A DNA stretch of 64,000 nt from Guyanagaster necrorhizus (taxonomy: Eukaryota > Basidiomycota > Agaricomycetes > Agaricales > Physalacriaceae), in assembly GCF_019112545.1 (NCBI RefSeq), contig NW_025064880.1:1809477-1873476 (forward strand), in the 5' to 3' direction. The number at the start of each line of letters is the position of its first letter. The first letter of the stretch is position 1. The translations under genes were made by a program, and so were the position numbers. The notes beneath the pieces are model-generated. The model was given only the letters and a program-made list of their open reading frames with translations, did no database searches and was not told the DNA's origin. Shown piece by piece: positions 22,544 through 35,286 of this stretch.

Positions 22544-23858
22544 TTATGGATTCCAAGGCGAGGAAGCAGTACCTCCCACTCCCGCCGTGAGGTACACTGC
22601 ACTCCCATCGTGAGCAATATAAAAGCAATCCTCGAGACGCACGCCGACCTGTCCCTCGATATACACCCCCGGCTCATCCGAGAACGTATGCCCCGTCTGG
22701 ATCACGACCTCGCTTGCGCCATTCAGGTATGGATCCTCATGCACCTCCAAGCCGATCCCATGTCCAAGCCGGTGCGTAAAGTATTTGGCATACCCCGCAA
22801 GGCTGAAGAAGAGCCTCGGGGCTTCATCGACGCGCTTGGCGAGCACCCCAGCACGCGCGGTTTCAAACGCAATACGCTGGGCCGTGCGGACCGCGTTCCA
22901 TATTTGGAGGTGGGTGGAAGGGATGGTCGACACGCCTCGGGGGAGGGCGACGGTGCGCGTGACGTCGCTCCAGTAGCCGTGCAGGGAGGCGGTGCAGTCG
23001 AACAAGGCAAAGTCGTCGGGGCGGAGACGGCGGTCGGTGCCGCTTCCGTGGGGGAGCGCGGCGTTTTCTGGGGCGTGGCGGGGGTGAGCAGGGGGGAGGG
23101 GAAAAATATATATCATGGATCATGTTATGCGTACCTCCAAATAGAGTTAGACAACCCCCATCTTTGAGCCCGGCATCGGCGAGGGTGCGTGCGGCGAGGG
23201 TGCGGGCATCCGACTCGCGAATGCCGACGTGCAACTGTTTGTGAACCCGTCGGATGCTCATCAGCGTAGCCTCGTTAGCACACCTCAGCAAAGCCAGCTC
23301 TCCCTCCGACTTGCGTTCTCGCAGCTGCCTGATCTCGACCGGCGCTGCGCTCACCGTAGCCTTCGGGAACGCGCTCTGCAGACCATCCACGATGAAATGG
23401 CGGATACTCCCATCCACGAACACTGTCCCCTCAATCTCAGGTATCTGCTCATATGGATTCTCGTCCTCTGCCCACTCTACCCATTCCACCTCAAACGGGA
23501 TCGGCAGAAGCCTCGCACGCGTGCCTTCAAACTTGGGCGTGAGCACCCTCAGCCGAGCAGACGCATCCACGATAAGCAGCAGGGGTCGCTCGGAGAGGTG
23601 CCAGTGTGAATTCGAGACGTTCGCGTAGTAGAGCCCGCTCGCACCGGGTTCTGCGATGTATGCAGAGGCGTTGGGGGTAGTGAGCGTCTGTGCGAGGGTG
23701 GCCAGCCGGGTGTCGAACTCGGAGACGGAAAGCGGGCCGAGATGCGAGCAGTGGGAGGCTGTCTGACTAACAAGTCGTCGCGATGGGTAGTAAGCTATGA
23801 AACACGCTGCCGTGAGCCCAAGACTTAGGCAGACCAAGTGCCATCTCTTCATCTTCAT
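22544..23858 (-). CDS. M24-family aminopeptidase P-like metallopeptidase, membrane-anchored
   Basis: This belongs to the pita-bread fold creatinase/prolidase family, probably releasing N-terminal residues before proline. Two exons, 23858-23135 and 23067-22544, give about 415 aa. Residues 8-24 (LVCLSLGLTAACFIAYY) form an uncleaved-looking signal anchor, so the catalytic domain would face the lumen or outside. The N-terminal creatinase_N region covers about residues 40-180. The metal ligands are all visible: Asp in FALFDCTASL, Asp in YWSDVTRTVALP, His in THRLGHGIGLEVHEDP, Glu in FSDEPGVYIEGQ and Glu in GVRLEDCF. The first ATG starts MKMKRW; the second in-frame Met is at 23852. The WW-domain gene begins only 108 bp past its stop on the same strand. 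Confidence 0.88.
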
Positions 23859-24046
23859 GGAACAAGGTCAAGTACCGGCCCGGGTTCCAAAGTGTCGACA
23901 AATTAGCTCATTCTCTGCTCTCACACCGGTCTCGATCGTCTCTTCAATGCCCAAGCGTACGACGGCCATCGCGGGAAAGCATTCACCACGCCCACATCCC
24001 CACTCGGAGATGTTTTTAAAAAAATAAATTATTATTACACCCACAA

Positions 24047-27000
24047 CTACCAGAACCTGCACTGCTTCTCCGCCGGAGGGTTAAGCTGCCTAATGATCAG
24101 CGCTTTTTATTCATCACACAACAATCAGAAATTTCACAATCACCTTTGCGTCCTTCGAACACTTGAACGCCTTCGCAAACTCTGGGATATTAAACACTGT
24201 CCCATCTACGCGATACTGCGAGGGCGAATGCGGATCCGTGCGTATACGTTGTAACTAATTAGTTACGTCATCAGCACCAACAACAAATCCAAATCCTAGA
24301 CAGTCAACTCACAGCAGCAGCAGGTTTCATACTTCGCGCCCATATCCGGCCAAACGATATGAAGAACAGCTGTTCCCTACAGAGAATAAAATTAATGAAT
24401 GATCATCCGTATGCTACGCACACAGACTAACCTCGTAAAGTCCAGCCCAGGAAGCAAGTACTCGTTCCCTTTAGCCCTCGACGTCTCAAACTGCGCTCTC
24501 CAAGCTCGATACGCCTGAATGAGTCCGGTATCCCCAATGTTCTCCCCAGACGTTCTGGAAGGGTGTATGTCATTTCATAGGCACACAACTTTCAAATGAA
24601 ATAGAACCGCTTTACAGATTTCCCTGTTAATCCTCGAATCCGTCAGGAGGTCATCTATGTGTGTGATCAGAACGAGGGTCTCCTCACGTTGACATGGACT
24701 TTTCCGCCTTTCCCATCATCGATGGTATACTCTGTCGTATTAGCGTTAACACCTCACGCTCATCATGCATCAAAGTGACCTACCAGAGTACTGCTTCACA
24801 ATACAATCCTGCTTTACTTGGAACCCAGCGCTCGTCGAATTGCTCCACCACTCCTCCAGTTTGCCCTCTTGATTGTACATTCTCCCAGCAGAGTCAAAAG
24901 CATGCTGCTCAGGTCCTCATGAGTTGATTTACAAAAAAAAAGTATTAATAGCTGCCAACCGTCAATTCGTGCGCCGCGACATGTCCAAAGGCACCGTACG
25001 CAAGATAGCCCGGCCTACATATTAGCAAAAACAAAGAAAAAAAAAAGCCCAAAAGCAACACATGATATCACATACCACTCCTTGGAGAAGAAAGGTGGCT
25101 GGAGGATACCGGCTGGGAAAACGATCTGTTTTCCTGTCAGCGAATCATCCACGAACGCCACAGAATTGCCACACCTCATTGGCTGGTGGGTTGAAGTAGG
25201 CGTTGACCGTAGAAGGGAACATCTCCCAAGCCTCTGGATCCCGGGTTTTGCCCAACTGGAACCATTCTTTGACCTTCTCACTTGTTCTACAGAAGTAGAA
25301 GCAGTTGAGATGCTTTAATAACGGACCTAGACATAATAGATACCCACGTAGCACTAAGGACATTCTGGAAGAACTTATTCTCGTCAATTTCCACGAGTCC
25401 GTAATAGCTGGCAATGGATTCCGCGCTACGTGTGTCAGGGGATACTGGGAACCCAACTTTGATGCGTATGGCATCTGCCTTGTTGGAAGCGGCTTTCGCC
25501 GACTTCTTGTCCATCCAGTCGACGTGAGATAGTGATTGCTTGAATGCCTCGACAATGTCTGTCAAGTTTATTTTGGTCTAGGCAAGATAGAGAGATGAAA
25601 AAAAAAGGAACCAACCCTTGATAACCTTCGTTCCCTTCTCTTTGGATTCACCACCAAATGTTTCGTTGACAAAATATCTTCCAGTAGCAAAGCCAAGGGT
25701 GGATTCGACCTGGCCTACGCAATATTCGGCCCGATCTCCAACGGCGCCTTTCTTGATGCCGGACAAAGTCTCTAACAACGACCTTTGGGCTTGCCAAGCT
25801 TCCGTACCCATTCCAAGATACGCCGACAAAGCAAGAGCAGTCTGCGCGACGAGGTACGTTTCAATAACATCCGCAGGCGACTCATCAAGTATTTCCGAGA
25901 GCGACTCTGCATACGGCGGGTACGTCAAAATGACTTTGTTTGGGAAATTGCGAGGAGCAAACGTCGTGAAGTAGTCTGAGAAACGAATCTGGGGCAAAGT
26001 CGTCGTCAAATTTGAGAGCGGAACTGGATTATAGGTGGCGACCGGATCTTCTTGCAAGATATCCCTGAAAGCGCAGATTAGCCATGGGTCGGAGCGACCG
26101 TCTTGAGCCTTACAGATCTAGACTAGCGTTCGCTATTCTTGTCTCAAATTTGACAACTTTCTCAGCCAGCTCATGCGCCCTCTCGGTTTGATTGACTGGC
26201 TTTTTGTCGCCGTCGTCCTCATCACCCCAAGGAGGCCAAGGCCAAGGGGGCCAGACACTTTCAGCTTGATTTACCAAGGAAGAGGAATCTGACTTCATTT
26301 GTTCCCACAAGCTTTCTTCCTCTTCGATGAGAGTCAAGAGTAGCCTTTCAATGACGTTCTGATAAACCTCCAGAATGGACTCTTCAGCATAGTACTCCTA
26401 TAATACAAAAAAGTCATGTCCGCGTTTACGCTCTGGTACTATTATTTACGTACCTTGGAGGGAAGGCCGAGCGACGGTTGGTTGAACCACAATGTCATAA
26501 AGTTAGGAGCAACCCCAACGTCACCTTCGATATTGAAAGAGAACAATGCCTCGATGCCTAAACCGCGACATTGAGGTTTCCAACGACCAAGAAACGCTTC
26601 AGAGCATACCTCGGGAATGCAAAAATGCGATGGCAGCTGTAAGTCCTTTCTTACTCTCCTCGGTAGCACTACTAATATCAGTACTGTTGCCGCGGAACAA
26701 TTTTCGTACAGTCTGTACAAGGTGAATCAAGGGCTCCGTGCCAATTTCGTCCAACTTGTTTTCATCGAGACACGAAGCATACATCCCGCGAATCTTGGTC
26801 AAAAGCTGTTCATCGGCCGTCGGCGCCGCAGACGTTGGATGGGGGCCCTCAATAATCTTTTGAAGAATTCGCTTGTTCTGTACTGCTAGAGCCTCAAAGT
26901 TTCCAAAACTGCTCTTGTCTGCTGGTAAGGGGTGTTCCTTAAGCCATCCACCACCTGAAAGACAGTTGCCAATACTGATGCAATACCAGGATGGAAGTCA

Positions 27001-27590
27001 CTTACTGGAGAATTCGTAAAAGTTCTCGCAAGGATCCTGGGACGTGTCCAACGACGACAGGATGGATGCAGAGAGGATGACGCATTGCGGAGTAAGACAC
27101 AGAGGCTAAAATGATCGTTCGAGTTTACGTGAAGTAATGACACGCATAGAAACGTACTTCTCTAGGCTGGATAGTCGGTTCCGGAGGGGACAAAATAGTT
27201 GTAGTCGCGTGAGAAGTCGTGGTAGCCGTCACTGTGTAGGTCTCATTGGGTTTGTCTCCGTCATGACTACCGCCCTGCCCAGTATTCAGTTTATGTTGGA
27301 CACCAGCAAAGAGGCCGATGAATATCTTTGCCGCGTGGTCATCGTTAGCAGTCAAACATGAAGCAACCAGCACTACTCACCGAGCTTAGGAGTAGCAAAA
27401 TGAGCACCACTACCAGGAGTACTTTCGTGAGAGGCGTAAGTGCTTCCTGTACTATGGAAGTGATGCGTTCGCTGAAAGAGGGACGATGCTCAACAACTTG
27501 CGCGTTTTCGACGTCTTCTGCGTCAGGATCCCGGAGAAGTGGTGCTGTTTCTGCGCGTCGGGAACGCGTGAGCCGGTCATCAAAGCACAT
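24047..27590 (-). CDS. M13-family (neprilysin/endothelin-converting type) zinc endopeptidase
   Basis: This is a type II membrane zinc peptidase cutting oligopeptides outside the cell or in secretory compartments. The cytosolic tail contains [13 protein letters not shown]. One membrane segment follows at about residues 55-72 ([14 protein letters not shown]), then a large ectodomain beginning [20 protein letters not shown] and DPCENFYEF with SGGWLKEH, the M13_N signature. The active site is VAAHELT joined across an intron to [11 protein letters not shown], giving the HExTH zinc motif. The third ligand is the Glu of [17 protein letters not shown]. The end [12 protein letters not shown] carries the family's terminal Cys and Trp. 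There are many short introns, and overall length is roughly 850-900 aa. The start is taken at [10 protein letters not shown] (27590); an in-frame ATG at 27611 is the alternative. An acidic, Trp/Pro-rich insertion ([18 protein letters not shown]) lies mid-ectodomain. Confidence 0.92.
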
Positions 27591-28041
27591 TTTAGCTAGG
27601 GAACAAACCATATGCAGCGTCCGCCATGGTGACGGACTGAGAGTCGGCCTAGTCGACCCAAGATGGAGAAGAAGTGGACTGTTGTAAAAGCTGTGTCAAA
27701 AGGTGCCTCAAGGACAGTGCGTAGAGGATTCAATGAGGCGACCACGGCGACATGCAGAATTTGGCAGGACCCTCTCCACCAAATAGCGGTCCGAATACCC
27801 GCATGAGGTGCGACTTTGGTGCGGCGGCAACGTTTTTCGGACTTGTCGCGGCATACTAGACAACTGCTCGGTATTGACTTCAATGTACTGTAAAATACAG
27901 ATTTTTATGGAATTTCATAAGAAACCCCAGAGGCTGATCGCAAATGTCGCCCCGAAAAAATAAGGTACTTAAGATAGTTGTACAATCGTTACAAATCTTC
28001 AACATGTTCACCCCAGAATATATAGCATCCTTTTGGATATG
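27591..28041. other. Promoter region of the M13 peptidase gene
   Basis: About 450 bp between the M13 peptidase start and the glutamate synthase stop, both on the minus strand. A minus-strand frame at 27883-27596 is open but has no domain and no start context. I see no gene. Confidence 0.5.
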
Positions 28042-31000
28042 TCATTTCATCGTGCGAATATCAGGCGCTGACAGAAACTTCAAAAGACTTTCCAAGGTTG
28101 GTGGGGGGCGGTGTGAAAAACTAGAATCATCAAAGTCAGCGTCGCTGAGGTTGAAAAAAGAAGTCGCATTATGTTTTACCCGTGTCTTAATACCTCCCGC
28201 ACTTGGAAGGCGGGTAGACCCTGCACTGAGATATCCGTCGACTTCGGCAGCAGCGCCACGACCCTCGCTGATGGGATTATTGACGTGAGATCCATATCAT
28301 ACATAAAATGGTCATAACGCACTTGATACCCCAAACGATCAAGGACTGTCCACGTCTGCAATCACCCGCAGCGAAGACACCCTCGACGTTGGTCGAATAT
28401 TTCTGTAGAAGGGCTAAATTTGCAATCATAAACCAAAAAAAGAAGTGCCTGACTTTGAATGGTGTCTGGATGTTAGAACGGGCGTCCTGTTTGAGCCCCA
28501 AAGCTTTGATAACTTCAGCCTGAGGACCCAGAAAACCGAGCGCCAGGAAGACCAATTGTGCAGGGAAGAATTTTTCAGATCCAGGAACTTCCTCCATCTT
28601 CCATCTTCCGCCACTATCTTTGGTCCATTCGACGCGAACTGTCATTGCAATTTTGAGCCTAATTTCCAAATAGATTGAATGTATTTCCAACGTACCGGTA
28701 TTCAAACCTTTGAGCTGACCCTCTTCATCAACGACAAAGTCCTTAGTGGAGATACAGTATTCGCGAGGATCTGTTCACATGATCAGCTCAAAAATATCCA
28801 TATTAAATGATCGGATGACTTAACCATTTCCAAAGTGGGCAGCAACTTCGGTATGACCGTAGTCAGAGCGGAAGATCCTGGCATTGAACCCCATTAGTTC
28901 AACCTGCCATAAAGGAGCGGACAATGAACTTACCGAGGCCATTGCGGCCATGGGTTGTCCCTCCCACGAGAGACCGGCGGCCTGGGCAGTAACTCAAAAT
29001 TCGTGACAGACTTCGCGCCGTGGCGCATCGACGTTCCGATACAATCGTTTCCAGTGTCACCACCTCCAATCACGATGACGTCCTTGCCTTTGGCATTGAT
29101 GTAGTTACCATTCTCGAGCTCAGAGTCAAGGAGAGACTTCGTGTTGAGCTGCGCAGATTATCAACATACACTCGTCTCTTCCTACCCTCAAAACATACCT
29201 GTAAGAACTCCATGGCGAAGTGGATACCATTCACTTCGCGGTTAGGAATCTTCAAGTCCCGAGGCCATGTGGCGCCTGTACAAAGAACAACAGCATCATT
29301 CTCCTCCCGAAGCGTGTTCACATCAATGTCAAACCCAATATTCGCATTCGCGACAAAGGTCTGCAGAAATATGTAAGTAAGATCGCAGCAGTATGCAGGT
29401 ACGTCACGGAAAACGCACGATGCCTTCAGCAGTCATGAGGTCGATACGCCGCTGAACAATGGACTTGTCAAGTTTCATGCTGGTAGAAACATTCAGAAAT
29501 GATGCAATAAAAAACGGTCGTACAACTCACTTGGGAATACCGTACATCAGCAAACCTCCAAAGCGATCATTTCGATCATAGACGGTGACTAGATGACCTG
29601 CTTTGTTGAGCTGATCGGCGCAAGCCAATCCGGCGGGGCCTGATCCTATGATGGTGACTCTCTTGCCAGTTCGGAAGGAAGGAGGATTCGGAGCCATCCA
29701 GCCCATCTCGAAACCCTAAGTTCAAACAAATCGTTAGCTGAACGTGTACCCACGGCAAAGCGGGATCTACCTTATCGATGATAGCGCACTCAATGCTCTT
29801 GATGCCGACAGGCTGCTCGTTGATTCCTAGAACACATGCTCCTTCGCAGGGGGCAGGGCACACCCGTCCAGTGAACTCTGGGAAGTTGTTGGTCATCAGG
29901 AGTCGATTGAGTGCATCCCTCCATTGGCCTTTGAAGACGAGATCGTTCCACTTGGGAATGATATTCGAGATAGGACAACCGGTGTCGGACTGACAGAAGG
30001 GTACGCCACAATCCATACAGCGGGCGGATTGATACTTGAGCTCGCTTTCGGTCAAACGAGTAGAAATCTCCTTCCAGTCCTTGACACGTTTACGAGGAGG
30101 GCGGTAGGCCTCCCCCAAGCGCTTATACTTCATGAAGCCACGAGTTTTGTCTAGCTTATTCAGACGCAGCTTCGTTGAGGAATCGTCCACGACAGAGTCC
30201 TCTAGGTCGACTACGGAAGGCTCGTGACGAGACTTGGGAGTGACTGGAAGAGAATGCGACAGAGGACCCTTAGGCAGAAGAATGTCTTCCAGGCCTTCAG
30301 AAGCCAAATCGACTTGGCTGGCTGTCCGTGAAGGAACGAGGTCAATAACACTTTGCCTCATCTTTTCTTCCTTCTGACGTGCCGCTTGCTCCTCCAACAC
30401 TCGTTTGTAATCTAGCGGCATCACGCGGACGAACAAGGGTAGAAGGTGGTGGAAATCGTGCAACACTCGGTCAGCCACCTCAGACCCAGTATAATGACGA
30501 TGATCTTCGATGAGACTGCGCAGAGCGGCGATTTCACGGGGATCGGTGACTTTGCCGAGTTCAACCATCTCCATGTTCACTTTTGAGGCGAACGTGTGAG
30601 CGGTGTCGAGGACATAGGCGATACCCCCGCTCATTCCTGCCGCAAAGTTGCGCCCAGTTGTGCCAAGTACAACTACTCGTCCACCGGTCATATACTCACA
30701 CCCGTGGTCACCAGTGCCCTCAACTACGGCATTGGCGCCAGAGTTCCTGACCGCGAAACGTTCGGCAGCGACACCACGAATAAAGGCTTCGCCGGACGTA
30801 GCGCCATACAAACAAACGTTTCCAATGATGACGTTCTCTTCAGCCTTGAATGTGGATGCCTTAGGCGGATATACGATCAGACGACCTCCAGAAAGACCTT
30901 TGCCGACGTAATCGTTTGCATCGCCTTCCAGTTCGATAGTAATACCTGGCGCAAGGAAGGCACCGCATGCCTGGCCGGCGGATCCGCGCATTTGTACATG

Positions 31001-34000
31001 AATAGTATCTTTCGGAAGGCCTTCCTCGCCGTAGGACTTAGATACGCGATATGACAGTGAAGTGCCCAGGGCACGGTCGGTATTAGTGACATCGCAATCA
31101 ATGTGGACGGGAAGGCCTTTGGTGAGAGCCGGCTCGGACTCATCGATGAACTTGTTATCCAGTCGGATATACAGCTTGTGATCCTGTGAGCGGACACGGT
31201 AAGTCGCTGCACCGGGACGCATCTGCCAAGCTGGTTTCAAGAGGGCAGAAAGGTCTAGGTGCGCAGTCTTAGGTGTGCGCATCTTCTCATTGACCTTGAG
31301 CATATCCGCTCGTCCAACCATCTCGTTGATAGTACGGAAACCGAGCTTAGCCATGTAACCGCGCAATTCTTCCGCAAGATAGTAGAAGAAGTTGATGACT
31401 TGTTCGGGCTGGCCAGCAAACTTGGCACGGAGTTGAGGATCTTGGGTGGCAATACCCACAGGACAAGTGTTCACTGGTTGGAAACGTCAATAAAAACATG
31501 AACGTGCGAATAGTATATTTAACGTACGATGACATTTTCGCATCATGATGCAACCCATCGCAATTAATGGTGTTGTAGCGAAACCCCATTCTTCTGCACC
31601 CAACAAGCAAGCAATGGCAATATCCCTGCCTGTTCGGATCTGGCCATCGGTTTGGACAGTAACTCGGCCACGAAGGTCATTCAATACCAAGGTCTGATGT
31701 GTCTCCGCCAGACCCAGTTCCCACGGTAAACCTGCATATTTGATCCCCGTCCATCGGGATGCCCCGGTGCCACCATCATGTCCAGAAATAAGGATGTGGT
31801 CTGCCTTCGCCTTCGCGACACCACTTGCTACAATGCCAACGCCGACTTCTGACACCAGCTTCACGGAAACACGGGCACGAGGATTCGAACACTTGAGATC
31901 ATAGATGAGTTGTTTCAAGTCCTCAATGGAATAGATATCATGATGTGGAGGAGGAGATATTAGGCCAACACCGGCGGTGGAATGACGAGTTCGTGCAATA
32001 GATCCCGAAACCTTGTGTCCTGGTAGTTCCCCACCCTCCCCAGGCTTCGCACCTTGCGCCATCTTAATCTGGAGCTCGTCTGCGTCGGCAAGATAGTTGG
32101 ATGTAACGCCGAATCTTCCAGACGCAACTTGTTTAATGGCCGAGCGCATGGTATCGCCGTTGCTGAGAATAAGTGACCGTTCTGCATCTTCACCTCCTTC
32201 CCCAGTGTTGGACTTTCCACCGAGACGATTCATAGCGACGGCAAGAGTAGAGTGTGCTTCCATCGAGATAGACCCATATGACATGGCACCGGTGACGAAT
32301 CGACGAACGATTTCATTCCAGGGCTCAACCTGTTCGATAGGAATAGCGGTGGCGTGTTCGTATCTAAAATCTAGTAGTCCACGTAATTGAACTCGCTTAA
32401 CCTGTTCATCGGCATTCCGAGAGTACGCATCGTAAGCACCTTGATTTTTCTCCCTTACCGCGTCCTGAAGGTTGGCGATGCCCGTGGGGTCGTTGATATG
32501 GGCTTCACCTCCGTCACGCCAATGATATTCACCTGATTCAGGCATACCAGGTGGGATGATGGTGTCACGAGTTGGCCAGCCACGTTCATGGAGCTCAAAA
32601 GCATCCATCGCGAGAAGATCAAAGGTCGTCCCTTGGACTCGGCTCGCGGTCCCGATGAAGCATCGTTCGACGACCTGACTGTGCAAACCAAGGATTTCGA
32701 AAATCTGGGCACCCTTGTAGGACTGCAGCGTGGAGATGCCCATTTTTGACATAACCTTCAGAATACCGTTATCGACAGAGTGTCGGTAGTTATCCAGAAG
32801 CTCAGCAACCGTTTTGTCGTCTTTGATACTAAGAATGAGATGAGTGAAATTAAACAAACCGTGAACCGAAAAGCATACAGTTTCTCTCGCCCAACTTTGT
32901 GTATAGTCTCCATCACCAACCATGGGCAAATAGCATCAGCACCATAACCAACCAGAACACAGAGGTGGTGAACTTCACGAGCTTCGCCAGTTTCCACCAT
33001 TAAGGCAATCTTAGCACGCTTCTTTTGAAGAACGAGATGATGATGAACGCCTCCACAGGCAATCAGGGCTGAAAGGGGAACGCGACCAGAGCTTGTCGCT
33101 CGATCCGAGAGAATAATCACCTTCACACCATCATCGATAGCTTCGGTGGATTCACTGCAGACTCGCTCTAGAGCAAGCTGATAGCCGGGAAGACCCTCTT
33201 CCTTCGGGAATGTGATGTCGATAGTTCTGGACGGCCAGGTACCGTAGGCAGATTTGAGATTTTTCATGGCGTTCATCTCCTCGATGGAGATGAGAGGCGA
33301 GGGTAACATAATACGGTGGCATTGTTCAGGTTTCATCTCTAGCAAGTTGCCTTCCGGACCTACGTACGCTTCTAAAGACATGACGATGTTTTCACGGATG
33401 GGATCAATGGGAGGATTCGTAACTTGAGCGAAGAGTTGACGGAAATAGTCATAGATAAGACGAGGTTGGGTGGCCATCACAGCTAAAGGAGCGTCATTAC
33501 CCATTGATCCTAACGCTTCCTTTCCGTCGGAAAGCATAGGAAGCATGAGCAGGTTGAGCTGCTCGACAGTGAAACCAAACGCCAATAGCCTCGGGTCACT
33601 GCTAAGAGGCGAGTCGTCGAGGACAGGCTCAAGAACAACATGACTACGTCGGGCCCGCTTCATGATGTTGGGTACGTGAAGGACGTGGGCTTCAACCCAA
33701 GAAGCAAAGTTCTGTTTGGAAGCAGTGGTTCTCTTAAGCTCCTTGTCGTCGACAATCCTTCCTTCCTTAGTGTCAACAAGCAGCATGCGACCTGGCTTCA
33801 GGCGGCCCTTCTGTACGACTTTCTCGGGAGGAACAGATATAACACCGACTTCAGAGGCGCAGACCATGATGTCATCGCTGGTGACGACATATCGGCAGGG
33901 TCGAAGACCATTGCGATCAAGATTCGCACCGCAGAACCGGCCGTCACTGAAGGCGAACAGTGCAGGGCCATCCCATGGCTCCTGAAGACATGCCGCCCAG

Positions 34001-35286
34001 TTATAGAATGCCCTCTTTCCTGGTTCCATGTTCTCGTTGCCTTGCCAGGCCTCGGGAATCAACATCATGATGGCCTCAGGAAGAGTGACGACACCGTTAA
34101 CTACGAGAAGCTCAAGAACGTTGTCAAAGGCAGCAGAGTCGGATCCGCCGGTCTCTATGATGGGGTACAACTGCTCGAGTTGATCGCCGAAATTCTTGGA
34201 GTGGAGCACGCCTTCTCGAGCGCGCATCCAATTCTTGTTTCCTCGAACAGTATTGATTTCACCTTTGACGTGGATCAGAAAGCTGTATTGCAAGCGAGTT
34301 CCGGTGGCGTACCATTGTGAGCCGCCCATCTCATAGGCTGTGCCCGGTCCCAACTGGGGAACGTATTCGTCGAGAAACGTGAATGCACCAGAGTGAAGTG
34401 GGCGCGATATAAGACATGGTTGAGATCGTGGTAATAGTTGTACACTTGCGGCGGGGTAAGTTGACCCTTGTATACGATGTTTTTTGACGATAGCGAACAA
34501 ACGTAAAAACCTTTTGCAAGCGTACTTTAGATGATAAAACAAGTCCGAAATACAATAAGCTTCGCTGAGAACACATAAGAGCGAAATCACAAACATGCTA
34601 TGAGTCGCGCGCTTGCGAAGAACATAGAGCTGAAGCTCAAAATATTTTGCATCGAAAGTCCCACCTTGGCTGACGCTACCATCACCATAATGAGCTCGAA
34701 GAACAACAAATGGCTGAACGATAGCCGGCTCTTTGCTACTTGCTGCTGGGCCGAGTATCGTTCCATCAGTAGGGACTTCTCGCCAGCCCAGGACTCGCAA
34801 ACCGAGGTCATTGGCAATCTTGGCAAATGTGGCCTGTTGAGTTTGGAGAAGGACGGGGTCGTTGGCCTTGAAGAAAACGTTGCCGACTGCATACTCGCCG
34901 GGCTCAGGAAGAAGGCAGCCAATGTCTCTTTCAGCCTCTCTTTTGAAGAACTCGTGCGGAATGGCAGTCATCACACCAGCTCCATCTCCGTCTCTGCTGT
35001 CAGCACCGGTAGCACCTCTATGAGTCATCGCACAGAGTAGATGTCGAGCATCAGAGACGATCTTGTGACTGGGCTGCCCCTTGATATGGCAGAGGAAACC
35101 TACACCACAGGAATCTTTCTCGTTCTCGTTGGAGTACAGACCCTGGTTAGCGGGCATGGCCCCTGCCCAAGAATTGGGATCACGTTCGACGGCATAGAAG
35201 CCAGTAATATTTTCTGCAGACGCAGACTCGGATACTAGGGGGAAAGGATCTGACAAAGGGGGAGTAGCGACGGCAACACTGGCCAT
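28042..35286 (-). CDS. Glutamate synthase (NAD(P)H-GOGAT), fused alpha/beta type
   Basis: This enzyme transfers the amide of glutamine to 2-oxoglutarate, yielding two glutamates, and works with glutamine synthetase in ammonium assimilation. Fungi carry both bacterial subunits in one chain of about 2100 aa, as here. The order is a short propeptide, the class II amidotransferase with nucleophilic Cys at about residue 60 ([14 protein letters not shown]), a central domain, the FMN domain ([28 protein letters not shown]), the 3Fe-4S cysteines around CIMMRKCH and [10 protein letters not shown], and the GXGXG domain ([17 protein letters not shown]). The beta part follows, with CMDCGVPFC and [29 protein letters not shown] and NAD(P)H sites ([16 protein letters not shown]) and [18 protein letters not shown]. 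Many introns are multiples of three without stops. The C-terminal end is ambiguous: a possible 49-nt last intron would move the stop to 28080. Confidence 0.97.
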
